NCBI RefSeq assembly: GCF_001969855.1
Contig: NZ_MRBL01000007.1
Location: forward strand, 124,001 to 188,000
DNA length: 64,000 nt
Direction of reading: 5' to 3'
From: Bacillus haynesii
Lineage (GTDB): Bacteria > Bacillota > Bacilli > Bacillales > Bacillaceae
The translations under genes and the position numbers were made by a program. Under the pieces are notes generated by a model that did no database searches, was not told the origin of the DNA, and saw nothing but the letters and a program-made list of their open reading frames with translations. Of this stretch, positions 9,796 to 18,657 are shown one piece after another (the stretch's first letter is position 1; each line of letters starts with the position of its first letter).

Positions 9796-10713
9796 ATGCA
9801 GCAAATACCAAAAGACATGTTTGAACCTGCAGCTGTTGACCATAGCGAAGCCGAAAAGATCTCAAAGAAAAACCTTTCTTTTTGGACAGACGTATTCTTG
9901 AGATTTAAAGAAAACAAGCTGGCGCTGTTTGGACTGGTGGTTCTGATCCTGATCGCTCTGATGGCTATCTTCGCGCCGGTGTTCTCAAGTTTTCAATATG
10001 AAGAAACAGATTTAACGAATGCGAACCAGCCGCCAAGCGGTGAGCACTGGTTTGGAACAGATGACCTTGGAAGGGACGTATTCGTCCGTACATGGGTCGG
10101 CGCGCGCATCTCGCTGACAATCGGACTTGCTGCTGCGCTGATCGACGTTTTGATCGGTGTGATATGGGGTGCGATTTCCGGCATCAGAGGCGGACGTACG
10201 GATGAAATTATGATGAGAATTGCAGATATCTTATGGGCGATTCCTTCCTTATTAATGACGATCCTGCTGCTCGTTGTCATGGGAAAAGGCTTGATCACGA
10301 TGATCGTGGCGATGGTTATTACGGGATGGATCAACATGGCGAGAATCGTCCGGGGACAAGTACTCCAGCTTAAAAATCAGGAGTTTGTGCTCGCCTCAAG
10401 AACATTGGGAGCGAAAAACTCGCGCATCATCAGAAAGCACCTGCTGCCCAACATCATGAGCCCGATCTTGGTCACCATGACATTAACCGTTCCTACGGCT
10501 ATTTTCTATGAGGCGTTTTTAAGCTACCTCGGCCTCGGGGTTCCGCAGCCGCTTGCAAGCTGGGGAACGATGGCAACAGACGGTGTGCAGGGATTGGAAT
10601 ATTACCCGTGGCGCCTGTTCTTCCCGGCTACTTTTATCTGTCTGACCATGTTTGCATTCAACGTTATCGGCGACGGACTGCGCGACGCTTTAGATCCGAA
10701 GCTGCGTAAATAA
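9796..10713 (+). CDS. oppC: OppC, oligopeptide ABC transporter permease
   Basis: A 305-residue permease, the partner of OppB. The start MQQIPKDMFEPAA at 9796 agrees with the family and follows AAGGGGAG; a longer in-frame start within oppB has no ribosome binding site. Family marks are GTDDLGRDVFVR in the external loop, the EAA loop EFVLASRTLGAKNSRII, and the C-terminal [14 protein letters not shown]. It is paralogous to AppC at 1654-2568. Confidence 0.96.
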   Translation: MQQIPKDMFEPAAVDHSEAEKISKKNLSFWTDVFLRFKENKLALFGLVVLILIALMAIFAPVFSSFQYEETDLTNANQPPSGEHWFGTDDLGRDVFVRTWVGARISLTIGLAAALIDVLIGVIWGAISGIRGGRTDEIMMRIADILWAIPSLLMTILLLVVMGKGLITMIVAMVITGWINMARIVRGQVLQLKNQEFVLASRTLGAKNSRIIRKHLLPNIMSPILVTMTLTVPTAIFYEAFLSYLGLGVPQPLASWGTMATDGVQGLEYYPWRLFFPATFICLTMFAFNVIGDGLRDALDPKLRK

Positions 10714-10726
10714 AGGAGTGAGAAAG

Positions 10727-11794
10727 ATGAAACACTTACTTGAGGTGAAAGATTTAGCCATTTCTTTTAAAACATACGCCGGAGAAGTACAGGCGATCCG
10801 CGGCGTCAACTTTCATGTTGACAAAGGAGAGACGCTTGCCATCGTCGGAGAATCCGGATCAGGCAAAAGCGTCACTTCACAGGCGATTATGAAACTGATT
10901 CCGATGCCGCCGGGCTATTTTAAAAACGGACAAATTTTATTTGACGGACAAGACCTGGTTCCGAAAACGGAAAAAGAAATGCAGTCGATCAGGGGAAAAG
11001 AAATCGGCATGATCTTTCAGGATCCGATGACTTCTTTGAACCCGACGATGAAAGTCGGCCGTCAAATTACAGAAGTGCTGTTTAAGCATGAAAAGATCTC
11101 AAAGGAAGAGGCCAATAAGCGGGCGGTAGAGCTTCTCAGCCTGGTCGGAATTCCGATGCCTGAACGCCGCGTCAACCAGTATCCGCACGAATTCAGCGGC
11201 GGGATGCGGCAGCGCGTCGTGATCGCGATGGCGCTTGCGGCCAATCCGAAGCTTTTAATCGCGGATGAACCGACGACGGCTCTTGATGTGACGATTCAGG
11301 CACAGATTTTAGAGCTGATGAAAGACCTGCAGAAAAAGATCGAGACATCCATCATTTTTATTACACACGATCTCGGCGTTGTTGCGAACGTCGCAGACAG
11401 AGTCGCCGTCATGTACGCGGGACAGATTGTGGAGATCGGTACGGTCGACGAGATTTTCTACAATCCGAAGCATCCGTATACATGGGGACTGTTGGCCTCA
11501 ATGCCGAGCCTTGACAACGACGGTGATGAAGAATTAATGGCGATACCGGGGTCTCCGCCTGATTTAACCAATCCGCCGAAGGGCGATGCCTTTGCATTAA
11601 GAAGCCCTTACGCAATGAAAATCGATTTTGAACAAGAACCGCCGATGTTTAAAATATCTGATACACACTACGTGAAGTCATGGCTTTTGCATCCGGACGC
11701 TCCAAAAGTCGAGCCGCCGGCGGCTGTCAAAAGCAAGATGAAGGAGTTTAAAAATCAGTATGAAAAACCGGTTCAAGTGAAAGAAGGTGAATGA
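10727..11794 (+). CDS. oppD: OppD, oligopeptide ABC transporter ATPase
   Basis: The first of two ATPases that power Opp. It shows Walker A GESGSGKS, the signature FSGGMRQR, Walker B LLIADEPTTALD and a switch His in ITHDLG. The start ATG at 10727 follows AAGGAGTG; the in-frame GTG at 10718 is part of that site. The C-terminal extension lacks the Cys-rich iron-sulfur motif seen in many DppD/OppD proteins and reads GDAFALRSPYAM at that place, as I recall also for B. subtilis OppD. It is 355 residues long. Confidence 0.95.
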   Translation: MKHLLEVKDLAISFKTYAGEVQAIRGVNFHVDKGETLAIVGESGSGKSVTSQAIMKLIPMPPGYFKNGQILFDGQDLVPKTEKEMQSIRGKEIGMIFQDPMTSLNPTMKVGRQITEVLFKHEKISKEEANKRAVELLSLVGIPMPERRVNQYPHEFSGGMRQRVVIAMALAANPKLLIADEPTTALDVTIQAQILELMKDLQKKIETSIIFITHDLGVVANVADRVAVMYAGQIVEIGTVDEIFYNPKHPYTWGLLASMPSLDNDGDEELMAIPGSPPDLTNPPKGDAFALRSPYAMKIDFEQEPPMFKISDTHYVKSWLLHPDAPKVEPPAAVKSKMKEFKNQYEKPVQVKEGE

Positions 11795-11795
11795 C

Positions 11796-12719
11796 GTGGC
11801 AGAAAAACTGCTCGAAATCAAGAATTTAAAACAGCACTTTTCAACGCCGAAAGGGATTGTGAAAGCTGTTGACGGAATCTCTTTTGACATTTACAAAGGA
11901 GAAACGCTCGGTCTTGTCGGTGAATCCGGCTGCGGAAAGTCGACGACCGGCCGTTCGATCATTCGTTTGTATCAAGCGACTTCCGGAGAAGTCTTGTTTA
12001 AGGGAAAGAATGTCCACGACAAAAAGTCTGCCAAGGACCTTCTCGAATTCAACCGGAAGATGCAGATGATCTTTCAGGACCCGTATGCATCCTTGAACCC
12101 GCGGATGACGGTTGCCGACATCATCGCAGAAGGAATTGACATCCACGGTTTAGCCAAAACGAAAAAAGAGCGGCTTGAGCGCGTTCATGAACTCCTCAAT
12201 CTCGTCGGCTTAAATAAAGAGCACGCGAACCGCTATCCGCACGAGTTTTCCGGCGGACAGCGGCAGCGGATCGGAATCGCAAGGGCGCTGGCGGTCGAAC
12301 CGGAATTCATCATTGCCGATGAACCGATCTCTGCTCTGGACGTGTCCATTCAGGCGCAAGTCGTCAATTTAATGAAGGATTTGCAAAAGGAAAGAGGACT
12401 GACATACCTTTTCATCGCCCACGATCTGTCGATGGTCAAATATATTAGCGACAGGATCGGCGTCATGTATTTCGGGAAGCTTGTTGAATTGGCGCCGGCA
12501 GATGAACTGTATGAAAATCCGCTTCATCCGTATACACAATCATTGCTTTCCGCCATTCCGCTGCCTGATCCGGATTATGAGCGTACCCGCGTGCGGCAGA
12601 CGTATGATCCGTCTGTCCATCAGCTGAAAGGTGACGAACAGATGGAGCTCCGTGAAGTAAAGCCCGGCCATTTCGTCATGTGTACAGAGGAAGAATTTAA
12701 AGCCTATCAATCTAAATAA
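11796..12719 (+). CDS. oppF: OppF, oligopeptide ABC transporter ATPase
   Basis: The second ATPase of Opp, about 307 residues. Walker A is GESGCGKS, the signature FSGGQRQR, Walker B FIIADEPISALD, and the switch region IAHDLS. The start chosen is GTG at 11796, six bases after AAGGTG; an in-frame GTG at 11787 would overlap the end of oppD and is not well served by a ribosome binding site. With that start the gene begins one base after the oppD stop. It is the last gene of the operon and is followed by a terminator. Confidence 0.94.
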   Translation: MAEKLLEIKNLKQHFSTPKGIVKAVDGISFDIYKGETLGLVGESGCGKSTTGRSIIRLYQATSGEVLFKGKNVHDKKSAKDLLEFNRKMQMIFQDPYASLNPRMTVADIIAEGIDIHGLAKTKKERLERVHELLNLVGLNKEHANRYPHEFSGGQRQRIGIARALAVEPEFIIADEPISALDVSIQAQVVNLMKDLQKERGLTYLFIAHDLSMVKYISDRIGVMYFGKLVELAPADELYENPLHPYTQSLLSAIPLPDPDYERTRVRQTYDPSVHQLKGDEQMELREVKPGHFVMCTEEEFKAYQSK

Positions 12720-12730
12720 ATGAAGCAGGA

Positions 12731-12759
12731 AGACAGCCTTTTGACGGCTGTCTTTTTTT
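12731..12759 (+). terminator. Terminator of the opp operon
   Basis: AGACAGCC pairs with GGCTGTCT and is followed by seven T residues, directly after oppF. Confidence 0.9.
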
Positions 12760-12799
12760 AATGCCGAACAACCGCCGGCCATTTTTTTGAGAAAAAATT

Positions 12800-12825
12800 T
12801 GAAACCTTCGGGGAAGACAACCGTC
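12800..12825 (+). promoter_or_regulatory. ECF sigma promoter of yjbC-spx
   Basis: TGAAAC at 12800-12805 and CGTC at 12822-12825 are separated by 16 bases, matching the consensus of sigma M, W and X promoters. B. subtilis yjbC-spx is known to be read by ECF sigma factors, so envelope stress would induce both genes here. Confidence 0.85.
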
Positions 12826-12949
12826 TTAGTATATGTAGGTAACATGCTCAGCTTCACTGAAGCTCCTTTCTAAAAAGATTTTGTTTAAACTAAAAAGAAA
12901 GCGGGTATATCTAAAGTGTGAAATTAGAACATCCATAAGGAGCAAATCA

Positions 12950-13528
12950 ATGAACTGGTATGAGAAGCTTAGCGAGTATTTCCCAATTGAAGAAATGAAA
13001 TCAAAAGAGCACATGGAAGCATTACTAAAGGAACAAAACGATATTTACCATAAAGAAGAAGGCCGTCATCATGTGTTGATGTACGCCGAATTCGACTCTT
13101 TTATTTTCATCGACTATTTATTCGTTTCTAAAGACGCGCGAGGGCAGGGACTTGGTTCCAAGCTGATTGAGAAGCTGAAAAAGAAAAACAAACCGATCCT
13201 CCTCGAAGTCGAGCCCGTGGATGAAGATGATGCCGATACGGCGAAACGTTTAAAATTTTATCAAAAGGAAAACTTTAAACACGCTGAGTCGATTGGCTAC
13301 CGCCGCCGGTCACTCGCAACCGGCAAAGTGAACAAAATGGAGATTTTGTATTGGTCTCCAAAATCAAACACAGAGAAAGAAGTGTTTGACGCGATGAAAG
13401 AAACGTATGAAAAAATCCATACATACAAAGATGAAAAGTGGTATGGAGAATCTTATGAAGATGTGGATGACGTCCTTACGATTGTTGACGATCATAAACA
13501 GAAGAACATTTTCGATGAATTAAGCTAA
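12950..13528 (+). CDS. yjbC: YjbC, GNAT-family N-acetyltransferase
   Basis: A 192-residue protein whose first half has the GNAT acetyl-CoA binding pattern, with FIDYLFVSKDARGQGLGSKL around residues 50-70. The second half is charged and specific to the YjbC family. The ATG at 12950 follows AAGGAG and gives the B. subtilis length; longer in-frame readings cover the leader. The substrate is unknown. It lies upstream of spx behind an ECF-type promoter, and in B. subtilis the pair is linked to envelope and salt stress. Confidence 0.93.
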   Translation: MNWYEKLSEYFPIEEMKSKEHMEALLKEQNDIYHKEEGRHHVLMYAEFDSFIFIDYLFVSKDARGQGLGSKLIEKLKKKNKPILLEVEPVDEDDADTAKRLKFYQKENFKHAESIGYRRRSLATGKVNKMEILYWSPKSNTEKEVFDAMKETYEKIHTYKDEKWYGESYEDVDDVLTIVDDHKQKNIFDELS

Positions 13529-13589
13529 ATGAGAATAACACATGGCATAAAAAAGCAAAAGTCGCTGGATTGTCAAAAAATTTCTGTTA

Positions 13590-13620
13590 CAGACTGTTCA
13601 CACTTACTTTTTTATAGTAT
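13590..13620 (+). promoter_or_regulatory. Candidate promoter upstream of spx
   Basis: TATAAT-like bases in ATAGTATAATACTC near 13613-13620 stand 17 bases after TGTTCA. A second, spx-specific promoter is known in B. subtilis, where it is under PerR and YodB control. The exact operator was not identified here. Confidence 0.45.
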
Positions 13621-13705
13621 AATACTCAATAAAGATTACTTTTTTAGAGTTATTTCAATTTAAGAATACGCTAATTTCATTCTACTTTTTAAGGAGTGAA
13701 GCAAT

Positions 13706-14101
13706 ATGGTTACATTATATACATCCCCAAGCTGCACGTCTTGCAGAAAGGCGCGCGCATGGTTAGAAGAACATGATATTCCGTTTACGGAAAGAAATAT
13801 TTTTTCAGAGCCTTTATCAATTGATGAAATAAAAGAGATTTTACGAATGACGGAAGACGGAACAGACGAAATTATTTCAACCCGTTCCAAAGTGTTCCAA
13901 AAGCTGAACGTCAACCTTGAAACAATGCCGCTTCAAGAGCTGTACCAGCTCATCAATGAACATCCGGGCCTTTTGCGCCGTCCGATCATCATTGACGAAA
14001 AGCGCCTGCAGGTTGGATACAACGAAGACGAAATCCGCCGCTTCCTACCGCGCAAAGTGCGCACATTCCAGCTGCGTGAAGCACAGCGTCTCGCAAACTA
14101 A
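13706..14101 (+). CDS. spx: Spx, redox-sensing transcription regulator
   Basis: Spx is an ArsC-like protein that binds the RNA polymerase alpha C-terminal domain and switches transcription during thiol stress. The 131-residue product carries the redox switch Cys10-x-x-Cys13 (SCTSC), Gly52 at the alpha-binding surface, and Arg60. It is an unstable protein degraded by ClpXP with the adaptor SpxH, whose gene is also in this window (26944-27846). A good ribosome binding site AAGGAGTG precedes the ATG. It is one of the most conserved genes of the segment. Confidence 0.98.
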   Translation: MVTLYTSPSCTSCRKARAWLEEHDIPFTERNIFSEPLSIDEIKEILRMTEDGTDEIISTRSKVFQKLNVNLETMPLQELYQLINEHPGLLRRPIIIDEKRLQVGYNEDEIRRFLPRKVRTFQLREAQRLAN

Positions 14102-14102
14102 A

Positions 14103-14134
14103 AGAAGGCTGAATTTTTCAGCCTTCTTTTTTTA
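14103..14134. terminator. Bidirectional terminator between spx and yjbE
   Basis: AGAAGGCTGA pairs with TCAGCCTTCT and is followed by seven T residues on the plus strand. It serves spx, and the A-rich 5' flank may serve yjbE in the other direction. Confidence 0.88.
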
Positions 14135-14794
14135 ATGTTTTTCACTCGTCTGTTCATAATAAATACTGGCTAAAATCACAAAAATAACCGTAAGGACGGG
14201 CAGCAGCATTTCAAGGGTGCTGTGCTGCGCCATAAAGGAAGACAACTCCTGCTCTCTGACAATCATTTCGCCGCCAGTATAAGCGAGCAGTCCGCTTCCT
14301 GCGTATATGAAGAGCGGGAATTTAGCAAGGGCCGCTTGAATCAGCCTGCTGCCCCAAATGATGACCGGAACGGAGACCATCAGGCCGACAACGACAAGCA
14401 TCAAGCGTCCGTGCGAAGCTCCAGCGACCGCAATTACATTATCAAGGGACATGAACAAATCGGCAATCACGATGATGCGGATCGCCTTAAATAAAGATGT
14501 CCCCCCTTTGACTTGCTGGGCATCTTTTTTCTCGATCAGAAGCTGATATCCTAAGTACAACAGGAAGATTCCTCCGATAAATTGCAGATAAGGAACCGCG
14601 AGCAGGTACACTGCTGCCATGGTTAGCGCGATTCTCATCATGATGGCGATCAATGTACCGATGATGATCGCTTTTTGCCTTTGCCGGGGAGGCAAATGAC
14701 GGCTTGCCATTGCAATCACAACAGCGTTGTCGCCGCCAAGTATGAGATCGATTCCGATGATCACAAGGAACGACATCAGTATACCGTGTTCCAT
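14132..14794 (-). CDS. yjbE: YjbE, TerC-family membrane protein
   Basis: A 220-residue integral membrane protein of the TerC family. Two related halves each carry an acidic intramembrane motif: IDLILGGDNAVVIAMASRH near the N-terminus and ADLFMSLDNVIAVAGASHG near the middle. TerC proteins are associated with metal export, notably manganese, and with metallation of secreted enzymes; the exact role of YjbE is an inference. The start is ATG at 14794, spaced correctly behind GAGGTG; a TTG three bases earlier is possible. It is divergent from mecA. Confidence 0.9.
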   Translation of the reverse strand: MEHGILMSFLVIIGIDLILGGDNAVVIAMASRHLPPRQRQKAIIIGTLIAIMMRIALTMAAVYLLAVPYLQFIGGIFLLYLGYQLLIEKKDAQQVKGGTSLFKAIRIIVIADLFMSLDNVIAVAGASHGRLMLVVVGLMVSVPVIIWGSRLIQAALAKFPLFIYAGSGLLAYTGGEMIVREQELSSFMAQHSTLEMLLPVLTVIFVILASIYYEQTSEKH

Positions 14795-15075
14795 CAACTG
14801 GCACCTCGCTTTGCCTTTGGGACTTGCCTAAAAAGGCGCCCAAATCTATAGCTGCTGCTTGTACAACTAATATATGAAGCAGGCCGGAAAATATGTTAGC
14901 TTGACCTTGGAGTCATTTTTATTTCTTTTCCGCCTTTTTTATCATAAAATAGAAAATAAAGATTGATCAGGGATAAGGTTAAGAAGTGGACGTAATGGGT
15001 AAAGTGTAGTAAAGTACAATTAATTGGGAGCTTAGTTATCCCTTCAACATCTTACAAAGAAGGGAAGGTTGGCAA

Positions 15076-15714
15076 ATGGAAATCGAAAGAATAAACGAAC
15101 ACACGGTTAAGTTTTATATTTCCTACGGGGATATCGAAGACCGCGGGTTTGACAGAGAAGAAATTTGGTACAATCGAGAACGCAGTGAAGAGCTTTTTTG
15201 GGAAATGATGGACGAAGTGCACGAAGAAGAAGAGTTTGCCGTTGAAGGCCCCCTTTGGATTCAAGTGCAGGCCCTTGACAAGGGATTGGAAATCATTGTG
15301 ACAAGAGCTCAGCTGTCCAAAGACGGACAAAAGCTGGAACTGCCGATTCCTGAAGATAAAAAACAGCATGTAGCAGAAGAAAGCCTTGATGCTTTGCTTG
15401 ACGACTTTCAAAAAGAAGAGCAGGCAGAAGAGCAGAAACTGCAGTTTGTTTTAAAATTTGACGATTTTGAGGATTTAATCTCACTGTCAAAAATGTCTGT
15501 CAGCGGTTGCCAAACGACATTGTACTCTCATGAAAACCGCTATTATTTATTCGTGGATTTCAATGAACTGCCTGATGAAGAGGTGGAAAACCAGCTGAGC
15601 ATTCTGCTGGAGTATGCCTCAGAATCCAAGAAGACGATTCATATGCTGAAAGAGTATGGAAAACTGATTGCAGCGGATCATGCTCTTCATACAATAAAAA
15701 AGCACTTTGCATAA
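15076..15714 (+). CDS. mecA: MecA, adaptor for ClpCP
   Basis: MecA binds unfolded proteins and, in competence control, ComK, and delivers them to the ClpC ATPase. The 212-residue protein has the N-terminal substrate-binding domain (MEIERINEHTVKFYISYGDI) and, after an acidic linker near residues 105-125, the C-terminal ClpC-binding domain. It is a few residues shorter than the B. subtilis protein because the linker is shorter. The ribosome binding site is AAGGGAAGG. In B. subtilis coiA follows directly; here an accessory block of about 7 kb separates them. Confidence 0.97.
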   Translation: MEIERINEHTVKFYISYGDIEDRGFDREEIWYNRERSEELFWEMMDEVHEEEEFAVEGPLWIQVQALDKGLEIIVTRAQLSKDGQKLELPIPEDKKQHVAEESLDALLDDFQKEEQAEEQKLQFVLKFDDFEDLISLSKMSVSGCQTTLYSHENRYYLFVDFNELPDEEVENQLSILLEYASESKKTIHMLKEYGKLIAADHALHTIKKHFA

Positions 15715-15715
15715 A

Positions 15716-15748
15716 AAAGCCGGTTTCTTTTGAAGCCGGCTTTAACTT
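15716..15748 (+). terminator. Terminator of mecA
   Basis: AAAGCCGG pairs with CCGGCTTT around a ten-base loop just after the stop; the following T-run is weak (AACTTTCT). Confidence 0.7.
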
Positions 15749-15967
15749 TCTCCGTTCCTATCCACAGTAAGCGAAGTATTTTCATTAGTTTAAAGTTCCC
15801 CACAACTTCACTCCTCCTATTCTACATCATTCAAACGGCTTACCACTTTCAAAAGAAAACAATCATTTTAGCCCAAACCGAATAGGTCAATCTCATCTAT
15901 ACACTTCACAGCTTCATTGATTAAGATGGATGAGGGATCATGACAAATTTTGAAAGGTGAGAACGAT

Positions 15968-17275
15968 TTGAAACGAAAATGTTTAAAATGGATCATGGCT
16001 GTGTTTATTGGTTTACCATGTTTTTGCGGCGCTTATTCTCAAACAGCCATGGCAGCCGTACATTCCAAGACTCCGGATATTCTCGGAACAACGGGGAAAA
16101 ACAATTTGAATCAGGCCTATAAAAAGTATTTTGATGCGAAAAGCAATGGTAAAGGCGGATCGCTGTTCCATTATATGAAGGACGGTTCAGCTTACATCGC
16201 TTCGACGACGGACGATAACTTGGGCAATGGTTATTATAGCGTCAAAACAGAGGGTATGAGCTACGGGATGATGATTACGCTGCAAATGAATGATGAGTAT
16301 AAGTTCCAAAAGCTATGGGATTTCGTCCGTAAATATATGCGCCATTCCGACAGAAATGACAGTTTGTACGGCTACCATAGCTGGCATATGAAAACGAACG
16401 GCTCAGACGTGCAAACCATTGATCGGAATGTTGCATCTGACGGCGAAGTCTGGTTTGCGGCAGCGCTTCTCATGGCGTCTGGCCGCTGGGGTGATAAAGA
16501 GTATCCGTATGATTATAAAGCGCGGGCCCAAGACATGCTTGACGCTTTGGCCGGTGACGGCGAATACGCCAACACTGGCAAGGAATCGAGAGTTTTTATT
16601 AAAAACAGCAAGGATCAGCGCTATGCGATGGTTCGATTCGGCCCTTATGTCAATTGGACGGATCCTTCCTACCACGTTCCTGCTTTTTTTGAGTTATTCG
16701 CTAAAAGCGCCAGAAGCAGTCAGCAGTATTTTTGGAAGGATGCAGCAAACAAATCTCGAACATACTTGTCAGAAACGACGTTTAAAAGTGTTTTAAATAA
16801 CGGAACAACCGTCACCAATGCCGCCACAGGGCTCTTTCCTGATGAAGCCGGCTTCGACGGCGTAAGCGATGCGGCACATTCCTCAACGGAAACAGACCGC
16901 AATTTCAGTTATGATGCCTGGCGGACGGTGTCTCACATCGCCATGGATTATACACTCTGGTCCTCGGCAGATAACGCATATCGCGCCAGCGAGCAAAAAG
17001 CGGTTAACAAGTTTTTGACGTTTATGAAACGGGAAAACTACGGGAGAACGGCCCATGAATATACGCTGAACGGGACGGCCGTTAAAAGAGGAAGTCCGGT
17101 GGGCCTGATCGCCGCCAATGCAGGCGGCGCGACTGCAGCAAGCGATGCTTCATTAAGGACAGGGTTTGCCAATGCGTTTAACAGCGCCTATATTCCTGAA
17201 GATTATTACGGATCCTGCCTTTACATGTTGAACAGCCTGGTGGCAAACGGCAAATTTACGATGTATCTTCCTTAA
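15968..17275 (+). CDS. Secreted glycoside hydrolase family 8 enzyme
   Basis: A 435-residue precursor with a signal peptide ending near AMA-AVHS (about residue 28-30) and a family 8 (alpha/alpha)6-barrel domain. Counting from this start, the expected general acid is Glu95 in KTEGMSYGMM. Asp316 in SYDAWR fits the catalytic base of Rex-type enzymes, and ASDGE near residue 158 is a conserved substrate-binding segment. Family 8 includes xylanases, reducing-end xylose-releasing exo-oligoxylanases, lichenases and chitosanases. The layout most recalls the Rex type, but the substrate is not certain. The start chosen is TTG at 15968 behind AAAGGTGAG; an upstream TTG at 15950 overlaps that site. Confidence 0.85.
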   Translation: MKRKCLKWIMAVFIGLPCFCGAYSQTAMAAVHSKTPDILGTTGKNNLNQAYKKYFDAKSNGKGGSLFHYMKDGSAYIASTTDDNLGNGYYSVKTEGMSYGMMITLQMNDEYKFQKLWDFVRKYMRHSDRNDSLYGYHSWHMKTNGSDVQTIDRNVASDGEVWFAAALLMASGRWGDKEYPYDYKARAQDMLDALAGDGEYANTGKESRVFIKNSKDQRYAMVRFGPYVNWTDPSYHVPAFFELFAKSARSSQQYFWKDAANKSRTYLSETTFKSVLNNGTTVTNAATGLFPDEAGFDGVSDAAHSSTETDRNFSYDAWRTVSHIAMDYTLWSSADNAYRASEQKAVNKFLTFMKRENYGRTAHEYTLNGTAVKRGSPVGLIAANAGGATAASDASLRTGFANAFNSAYIPEDYYGSCLYMLNSLVANGKFTMYLP

Positions 17276-17302
17276 AGAATGCAAAATCAAATTGAAAGAC
17301 TG

Positions 17303-17330
17303 ACCCTTCTCTGCGGAGAGGGGTTTATTA
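17303..17330 (+). terminator. Terminator of the GH8 gene
   Basis: ACCCTTCTC pairs with GAGAGGGGT (one mismatched position) around a short loop, followed by TTATTAATT. Confidence 0.7.
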
Positions 17331-17504
17331 ATTGCCAGAAGTTGATCCCGCCGTTGTGAGTCTTTCGAAAATATCTGTAATGAGGTTAATTGCCTGCGGT
17401 ATCAGGGACTTCAATTACATCTATATTTGGGGAAGGTTTTTTGTGAACTTTATGAACAAAAAGAATATTATGCAGTTAAACTGTGCACGAAAAGACGAGG
17501 AAGC

Positions 17505-17524
17505 TATAATGAAAGCGATTACAA
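17505..17524 (+). promoter_or_regulatory. CcpA cre site overlapping a -10 element before tctC
   Basis: ATGAAAGCGATTACAA at 17509-17524 fits the cre consensus WTGNAARCGNWWWCAW at every position. It overlaps the TATAAT at 17505-17510, whose -35 is weak (TGTGCA at 17482-17487). Binding of CcpA-HPr(Ser-P) here would block initiation, so tricarboxylate uptake should be repressed by good carbon sources. Confidence 0.8.
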
Positions 17525-17541
17525 TAAAGGGGGAGCACAAC

Positions 17542-18558
17542 ATGACCAAGAGGGGCAGATGTTACGGCTTTACGATTTTACTTGTGTTTGCGCTGATTTT
17601 GGGAGGATGCGGCGGAAACACGGCTTCAAATAAAGCCGCGAATGAAAAAGATTTTAAGCCTTCGAAAGCAATTGAGGTCGTTGCGCCTGCCGGAGCCGGC
17701 GGGGGATGGGATACAACGGCCAGAACGATCTCGAAAATCATGGGTGAAGAAAAATTGATTGAAAAGATGGCTGTCGTCAACAAACCGGGCGGCGGGGGAG
17801 CGTCCGGATGGTCGTATGTCCACCGCAAAAAAGGTGATAATCATACGTTGTTTGTCACATCACCGCCGATTTTGTTCGTGCCTTTAAACGGACAATCCCA
17901 GTACGGCCACAATGATTTTACGCCGATTGCAAGCGTGATTGCCGATTACGGAGCGTTTGTCGTTCATAAAGATTCGCCTTATCAGTCAATGACAGACCTT
18001 GTGGATGCGCTTAAAAAAGATCCGAAAGCAGCCTCTATTGTAGGGACGTCTTCTCCGGGAAGCATGGACCATATGCAATTTGTCAGCGCTGTTCAAAAGG
18101 CGGGTGTTGATGCGAAAGAGCTGAAATACATTACGGCGCAAGACGGCGCCGGGATGAGCATGCTGCTCGGGAAAAAAGCCGACGTCTACTCGACGGGTGT
18201 CGGTGAAGCGGCCGAACAGGCGCGGGCCGGAAAAGTCAGAGTGCTGGCCATCACCGCTCCCGAGCGCATGAAAGGAGATACCGTCAAGGATTTCCCGACT
18301 TTAAAAGAGCAGGGAATCGATGATGAATTTACGGTCTGGAGAGGATTTATGGGACCTCCGGGAATGAGTGAGTCCGCCGTAAAGTATTATGAAGAAAAAA
18401 TCAAAGAGATGATGGAAAAAGACAGCTGGAAATCGATTCGGGACAGCTATGGGTGGACGGATAACTTTATGGGCCATCAAGAATTCAAAGACTATCTTGA
18501 CGCTCAATATAAAGAAATGGAAGCGCTCCTTGATGATATCGGATTGGGTGATAAATAA
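17542..18558 (+). CDS. TctC-like tricarboxylate-binding lipoprotein
   Basis: A 338-residue extracytoplasmic binding protein of the tripartite tricarboxylate transporter (TTT, Bug) family. The signal peptide ends in a lipobox LGGC, so the mature protein is a lipoprotein. The family motif GAGGGWDTTAR binds the ligand carboxylate, and NKPGGGGASGW follows. The start MTKRGRCYGFT at 17542 lies behind AAAGGGGGA; a longer in-frame reading crosses the promoter. tctB and tctA follow. A divergent-organised two-component system next to the operon probably senses the same substrate (citrate or a relative; inferred). Confidence 0.92.
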   Translation: MTKRGRCYGFTILLVFALILGGCGGNTASNKAANEKDFKPSKAIEVVAPAGAGGGWDTTARTISKIMGEEKLIEKMAVVNKPGGGGASGWSYVHRKKGDNHTLFVTSPPILFVPLNGQSQYGHNDFTPIASVIADYGAFVVHKDSPYQSMTDLVDALKKDPKAASIVGTSSPGSMDHMQFVSAVQKAGVDAKELKYITAQDGAGMSMLLGKKADVYSTGVGEAAEQARAGKVRVLAITAPERMKGDTVKDFPTLKEQGIDDEFTVWRGFMGPPGMSESAVKYYEEKIKEMMEKDSWKSIRDSYGWTDNFMGHQEFKDYLDAQYKEMEALLDDIGLGDK

Positions 18559-18574
18559 AACGGTCTCCGCGCGG

Positions 18575-18627
18575 TTGCCGGTCCGCAGGGCCTAAAAGTT
18601 TTGCCCGGCACAGCCGGCGACCGGCAA
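18575..18627 (+). other. GC-rich stem-loop between tctC and tctB
   Basis: TTGCCGGTC (18575-18583) pairs perfectly with GACCGGCAA (18619-18627), enclosing a second hairpin of CAGGGCC and TTGCCCGG type. There is no T-run after it, so it more likely protects the tctC message than terminates, giving excess binding protein. Confidence 0.6.
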
Positions 18628-18657
18628 GCTTGAAATCGAGAAAGGCTGGTGTAAACG

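Noticed and set aside
14797..14950. A yybP-ykoY manganese riboswitch before yjbE
   Set aside because: Such riboswitches precede some TerC-family genes, but the conserved loop bases were not found in this leader.
17332..17541. An N-terminal extension of TctC
   Set aside because: The frame stays open, but it covers the promoter, the cre site and the ribosome binding site, and would hide the lipoprotein signal peptide.
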